A stretch of 64,000 bases of DNA from Streptomyces sp. NBC_01454 (GTDB taxonomy: Bacteria > Actinomycetota > Actinomycetes > Streptomycetales > Streptomycetaceae): assembly GCF_036227565.1 (NCBI RefSeq), contig NZ_CP109461.1, forward strand, positions 575,480-639,479, given 5' to 3'. A program made the translations under genes and the position numbers. Below are positions 60,213-64,000 of this stretch, in pieces. The notes beneath the pieces are model-generated. The model did no database searches. It was not told the origin of the DNA and saw nothing but the letters and a program-made list of their open reading frames with translations. Position 1 is the first letter of the stretch, and every line of letters begins with the position of its first letter.

Positions 60213-60360
60213 TCCACACCGACCCAAAGGCGGGGAGATTATCTGGCCGCAGGCGGGGCGATCATGCCGTCCACCTGCGGGGATGTCTCAAGGCCGCCAG
60301 CGGGGCGCCACAGAAGGCCATTGACAACCGACCAACAACCCAGATCGAGAGGTCCCCACC

Positions 60361-62214
60361 ATGTCCACGCTCCATACCGTCGATGACCATTCGCTCACCG
60401 ACGAGGACACCGACCTCTTCGAGCTGCTGTGCCAGCGCCGGGGGTGGTCGGATCAGTACCTGAAGGAGATCGAGTCCACCGAGCATGACGAGCTCCTGGC
60501 CCTGGCCGAGATGGTCGAGGCCCTTGCGGACGCCCGGGCAACGGGCAAGAAGATCACCATTGCCCCCGACTTCGACATGGACGGCATCTCCTCCGGGGTC
60601 CTCGGCTACGCCGGTCTGTCCGAGCTCGGCTTCGACGTCGAGCTGCACCTGCCCGACTACCGCCGCGGTCACGAGCTCGCGTCCGAGGACATCGCCGAGA
60701 TACACGCGAAGTGGCCCGACACCCGGGTCCTGCTCACCTGCGACGGGGGAGTGAACTCACACCGCGGTATCGCCGCCGCGCGTGCCCTGGGCTGGATGAC
60801 GCTGGTGACCGATCACCACGAGGAGCTCGCGCCGGGCTCGACCGCCGACATCACCGTCGACCCGTGCCGGATCGACGAGACCTACGCCCACACCGGGATC
60901 TGCGGTGCCCACGTGCTCTACCAGATGATCGAGGCCTACACCCGCGTGCACCGGCCCGAGAAGCTCTGGGAGATCCACCTGCTGCGCCTGTTCGCCGGCC
61001 TGGGCACCGTCTCCGACGTCATGCCCGTGCTGTACGAGAACCGCCAGCTGGTGCGCGACGCCGTCTCGATCGCCCGCCTGCTGCGCGTCGCCGCGCCGAA
61101 GACAATCCCCAATCCCTGGGGTGGGTTCGACGCTGACCCCGATGCCATCGACATCGAGCAGTCGATCCTGATGCAGCTACTGCGCACCGAGCCGCACCAC
61201 CCGGTCTTCCTCAGGGCCTTCGAGGGCTTCGCGATCGTACTCAAGGCCTTCACGCAGATCGGCAAGATCCGCGACGTCGACGACCTCGACGAGGGCTTCT
61301 TCGGCTTCTACCTCGCCCCGGCGATGAACAGCCCGCGCCGCACGGGAGCCTCGCTTGAGCCGTGCTTCGCGGTGTTCACGGCCGCCGGTGCTGACGAGAA
61401 GCTCAAGGTCGCCCACCGGGTGATCGAGAGCAACGAGCTGCGCAAGCGGCTGGTCATCGAACACATGGAAGAACTCACCACCGGGGACCAGCCGTTGGCC
61501 CCGTGGGTGTACTTCTCGGACACCTACCCGGGCATGTACGGGCTGCTGGCCAACCGGATGATGGAGCTCAACGGCCACCCGGTCGTCGTCATCAACCGTC
61601 CCGCCGGCCCCGACGATTTCGTCAGTGGCTCCGGTCGCGCGCCGGGCTGGTTCGACATCATCACCAGCCTGGAACCGCACGACGGTCTCAGCGCCATCGG
61701 ACACCAGCAGGCCTGTGGCGTCCGCGTCGCGAAAGCCGAGAAGCTGGGCGACCTCGTCGCCGTGCTGCAGGAAGCCACCCAGGTCGCCCTGCTCGCCGTC
61801 AGCAGCGATGGCCCGAACGGTGATCTCGTGCTCGGCCCGGACGCCGACTGCGACGCCGACCTCGAGGACCTGCAGCCGCTGTTCGAGCTGGTGCGCCGGA
61901 CCGAGGGACTCAAGCCCTTCGGGCACGGCTTCACCGCTCCGGTCGTCGAGATCGCGATCGAGCCCCTGGGCCTGCGCGTTGACCGGATCGGATCCGAATC
62001 GCAGCACCTGCGCCTGGTCACCCGGTCCGGCCTGTCCTGCCTGTGGTGGAACGTCGCCGAGGAGAAGTTCGACATGCTCCGGGGCTTCGTGCAGCGCGCC
62101 AGCCGCACCGAACTCGGCACGCTGCGCTTCACGGCGACGCTGCAGCTGAACACCTTCCGCGGTGACACCCGCGTCCAGGCCGTCATCAACGAGCAGATCA
62201 CCACAGCTGATTGA
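60361..62214 (+). CDS. DHH-family phosphoesterase, RecJ-like
   Basis: 617 aa. Seen: IAPDFDMDGISSGVLGY (motif I, about 68-84), LLTCDGGV (motif II, about 122), TLVTDHHEELAP (DHH motif III, about 153) and a later DHHA1-like part (GVRVAKAEKLGD). RecJ is a 5'-3' ssDNA exonuclease needing Mn or Mg; plasmid and phage versions are common. The IS21 lies directly upstream (35 bp from its right end), so the native promoter may have been separated. Ribosome site GAGAGG lies 8-9 bases before the ATG. Confidence 0.8.
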   Translation: MSTLHTVDDHSLTDEDTDLFELLCQRRGWSDQYLKEIESTEHDELLALAEMVEALADARATGKKITIAPDFDMDGISSGVLGYAGLSELGFDVELHLPDYRRGHELASEDIAEIHAKWPDTRVLLTCDGGVNSHRGIAAARALGWMTLVTDHHEELAPGSTADITVDPCRIDETYAHTGICGAHVLYQMIEAYTRVHRPEKLWEIHLLRLFAGLGTVSDVMPVLYENRQLVRDAVSIARLLRVAAPKTIPNPWGGFDADPDAIDIEQSILMQLLRTEPHHPVFLRAFEGFAIVLKAFTQIGKIRDVDDLDEGFFGFYLAPAMNSPRRTGASLEPCFAVFTAAGADEKLKVAHRVIESNELRKRLVIEHMEELTTGDQPLAPWVYFSDTYPGMYGLLANRMMELNGHPVVVINRPAGPDDFVSGSGRAPGWFDIITSLEPHDGLSAIGHQQACGVRVAKAEKLGDLVAVLQEATQVALLAVSSDGPNGDLVLGPDADCDADLEDLQPLFELVRRTEGLKPFGHGFTAPVVEIAIEPLGLRVDRIGSESQHLRLVTRSGLSCLWWNVAEEKFDMLRGFVQRASRTELGTLRFTATLQLNTFRGDTRVQAVINEQITTAD

Positions 62215-62234
62215 GATCCACGAAGGAGGAGACC

Positions 62235-63038
62235 TTGACGACGTCACTGATCACCTCGCATCTACTCAGCATCGGGTGGTGCGTCCTCGTGCCGTTCGCC
62301 GCCGTCGCGGTCTGCCTCGGTCTCGGCACCGTCGCAGTCCTCCTCGTCGGAGAGCCGATCGTTGCGACCGCCGTCCTGGACATGCTCGTCGTCGTCCTGG
62401 TCGGTTCGATGAGGATCCAGTGGCCCCGGTGGCTCGCGCATGCGCCGGCCCCGCGGTCGAGGCCGGAGATCCCACGCTTCGGGTGGACCGTCCTCGGCTG
62501 CGCGGTCCTGGCCTTCCTCGCCGGCCAGTCGCTGGCCTTGTGGATCTACGTCACGGCCGGGTCCGCCGGCTTCGACGCCTCGAACCAGACCAGGCACGCG
62601 GCTGGTGCCCTGGCGGCCCTGCTGCTCACCCTGGTCGCGGCTCCCGCGGGGGAGGAGGCCCTGTTCCGAGGGCTGATCTACCCGTTGCTGCGCAAGCGGG
62701 TGGGCATCCTCGTCTCCACGCTGGTCACCGCCGTGGTGTTCGGCCTGCTGCACGGCAGCGCCGTGCAGTTCGCCTCGACTCTGCCGCTGGCGGTGCTCCT
62801 GGCCCTGATCTACGAACGCACGCGCGTGCTGTGGCCCTGCGTGGTCCTGCACCTGGGCTTCAACCTCGCTGCCGCCCTTGTCCCAGCACAGGCGCTCGGC
62901 GCTCTGGCAAACCCCGTCTCCGCGGTGTTCCTGTGCCTGGCCTTCGCTGGTTGTGCCTTGGGGCTCTACCGGCGGGTCGCCGGCGGGACTGCGCCAGGCG
63001 CAGTCCAGGGCGCGGGAGGCGAGTCCGCGATGCAGTGA
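62235..63038 (+). CDS. CPBP-family intramembrane metalloprotease
   Basis: 267 aa; TTG 62235 with AAGGAGGAG 6 bases upstream chosen over an open extension from 62211. Seen: seven or so hydrophobic helices; APAGEEALFRGLIYP (EExxxR motif, about 137-151), FGLLHG (about 170) and HLGFNLAA (about 204), the three metal/catalytic motifs of CPBP (Abi/CaaX-protease-like) proteins. Such proteins are linked to prenyl-protein processing, bacteriocin immunity and phage abortive infection. Starts 20 bp after the RecJ-like stop, likely one operon. Confidence 0.8.
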   Translation: MTTSLITSHLLSIGWCVLVPFAAVAVCLGLGTVAVLLVGEPIVATAVLDMLVVVLVGSMRIQWPRWLAHAPAPRSRPEIPRFGWTVLGCAVLAFLAGQSLALWIYVTAGSAGFDASNQTRHAAGALAALLLTLVAAPAGEEALFRGLIYPLLRKRVGILVSTLVTAVVFGLLHGSAVQFASTLPLAVLLALIYERTRVLWPCVVLHLGFNLAAALVPAQALGALANPVSAVFLCLAFAGCALGLYRRVAGGTAPGAVQGAGGESAMQ

Positions 63039-63068
63039 TCGAGGTCCTCAGCCTCTTCTGAAAAACGA

Positions 63069-63165
63069 TGGTGCCCTCCCTGCGGGACCTGGCGGCCTTT
63101 CAGCCGCCGGTTCCTCGTGCGGAGGGCATGCTCGTGGTGACCGGGGTGATCCGGTCACCGGGGGG
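63069..63165 (+). promoter_or_regulatory. two hairpins between the protease gene and the next gene
   Basis: Outer TGCCCTCC / GGAGGGCA with inner GCGGC CTTTCA GCCGC (63070-63129), then GGTGACCGG GGTGAT CCGGTCACC (63137-63160). The first resembles a terminator for the protease transcript; the second may be an operator for the next gene, 60 bp downstream. Confidence 0.5.
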
Positions 63166-63220
63166 TGCGACTGAAAGTCACTACTCAGTCATACTCATCA
63201 GGAGAGGAGAGGATCTCATC

Positions 63221-63613
63221 ATGGCTATCGTCAGTACCTGCACGTACGACTCCCGAGGAAAGCTCGTCTGTCCCGACACGCTCGACATCAGCCGTGCGAA
63301 GATCCGTCTGGACCTCGACACTGGTGAGAAGCCCACCTTCGATCGCGGTCACACGCACGTCTTCGTCGTCTCCGACATGGGCGTCACGGCCGAACAGGCC
63401 TGTGAGCGCGTGAACTCGAGGCTGCGCCGGTTCTTCGATCGCGCTGAGGCCGTTCGCGGATTCCGCAAGATCACGATGAAGAAGAGCCAGAGCAAGAACC
63501 GGCTCAACCTCAACACCACGATTTCCTACGAGATCCTCTACGTCGTCGAAGCAGACGAGCGATCCCGTAGCCGCGGTCCCGAGTCCCCCAATGCTGGATA
63601 CCAGCGAGACTGA
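63221..63613 (+). CDS. hypothetical protein
   Basis: 130 aa; GGAGAGGAGAGG upstream of ATG. Seen: helical middle EQACERVNSRLRRFFDRAE and a basic segment (RKITMKKSQSKNR). Soluble; no family recognised. Followed by a terminator. Confidence 0.6.
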   Translation: MAIVSTCTYDSRGKLVCPDTLDISRAKIRLDLDTGEKPTFDRGHTHVFVVSDMGVTAEQACERVNSRLRRFFDRAEAVRGFRKITMKKSQSKNRLNLNTTISYEILYVVEADERSRSRGPESPNAGYQRD

Positions 63614-63673
63614 AGCACGGTCACCCCTGGGTGATTCGCGCCATCGACGCCTCGCATTCATCAGCACATGCAA

Positions 63674-63717
63674 AGAGGCCGGAGAGCTCCCTTCCCACGG
63701 GGATGCTCTCCGGCCTC
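63674..63717 (+). terminator. 14-bp-stem terminator
   Basis: AGAGGCCGGAGAGC and exact complement around a 16-base loop, then CTGTTT. 60 bp after the last gene. Confidence 0.8.
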
Positions 63718-64000
63718 TCTGTTTCCACGTTCCAGTGCAACATCGATCACCTGGCGTCAACGATAGCAGCTGTTGTGGATCGCTCGCAATGAGCGGCGAA
63801 TGCCAGTCCAATGCCCTCTCGCTTCCAGTGGAGCCTCGTGGGTGAGCGACGTGGACAGAGGTCTGACTCGCGCTCGGAGGGTGCTTCAGGAGCTTTCTGT
63901 GAGCCGCGGGACGCCGAGGGCGTTCCATGTGGCTTCCGGTCCCGCTGAGACTCGGCCGAGCCGCCGGGGAGCCGCACGGCGGCTCGCTGCGGAAGCCCGC
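63718..64000. other. no gene seen at the right edge
   Basis: No convincing gene. Contains a GCCGCC...GGCGGC inverted repeat near 63959-63981 close to the window end. Confidence 0.4.

Larger units (their letters stand above)
57739..60326 (+). mobile_element. IS21-family insertion sequence
   Basis: 2588 bp. Terminal inverted repeats of 35 bp (57739-57773, 60292-60326) match in 24 positions, including an identical inner CGCTGGCGGCC, and start TG...CA. A 6-bp direct duplication ACCGAC lies at 57733-57738 and 60327-60332. Further repeats ACGGCCAGAT..CTCCCCGC and its inverse within 150 bp of both ends are probable transposase sites. Both genes are intact, so the copy looks active. Confidence 0.9.

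Overview
The window is high-GC actinobacterial DNA and looks like accessory, extrachromosomal sequence from Streptomyces or a close relative, most likely a large plasmid. The evidence is dense GC-rich codon use, an SsgA-like protein, a plasmid-type Lsr2, an SSB, a ParM/ParR-type partition pair with an iterated upstream region, a gene-free segment with DnaA-box matches and fold-back palindromes, long runs of small unrecognised proteins, and five transposons. No ribosomal or central-metabolism gene is present. No replication initiator or telomere-protein gene was recognised, so linear topology is only a guess.

Layout. 0-4.7 kb: the 3' end of a superfamily II helicase (the helicase half of AEP primase-helicase proteins), then a leftward trio (ribbon-helix-helix protein, acidic coiled-coil protein, small Cys-rich protein) and a leftward lipoprotein. 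5-33.3 kb: a long rightward array of about 55 mostly small genes, many joined by ATGA/GTGA overlaps. Those with a recognisable family are an HNH-associated-repeat protein, a DUF6283-like protein, SSB, an SsgA-like protein, a protein with two degenerate HAD-like halves, a Panacea/DUF4065 remnant and a PcfJ-like protein. Strong intrinsic terminators punctuate the array. An IS1380-family element (12.7-14.4 kb) and an IS5/IS427-type element (17.0-18.1 kb) lie in it. At least seven copies of a short hairpin with a three-base loop and covarying arms occur here, three of them in tandem upstream of ssb.

33.4-47.6 kb: a decayed N6-adenine DNA methylase, two small leftward genes, then a Tn554-like element made of three consecutive tyrosine recombinases and a small coiled-coil protein. 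The first recombinase is split by an IS3-family element, and deleting the IS plus one copy of its ATG duplication restores the reading frame. The element abuts a C-terminally truncated serine recombinase. Leftward of the partition genes are two small genes, and upstream of parR is about 0.6 kb of iterated GAGACAC motifs, a candidate centromere.

47.8-54.7 kb: a compact leftward four-gene Tn7-like module (TnsA, TnsB, TnsC, TniQ/TnsD) bounded by 14-bp perfect inverted repeats and carrying no cargo gene. A 15-bp-stem hairpin encloses the first start codon. 54.9-56.2 kb has no convincing gene but holds two DnaA-box matches, 17-bp direct repeats and telomere-like palindromes, making it a candidate replication region. 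56.2-64 kb: a SLOG/DUF2493-like protein, Lsr2, an IS21 element with clean 35-bp ends and a 6-bp target duplication, a RecJ-like DHH protein, a CPBP-family membrane protease and one unknown gene.

Recurring themes are nested mobile elements whose insertion points can be read base by base, and many small genes broken by frameshifts or by nonsense codons that are all explicable as C-to-T changes.
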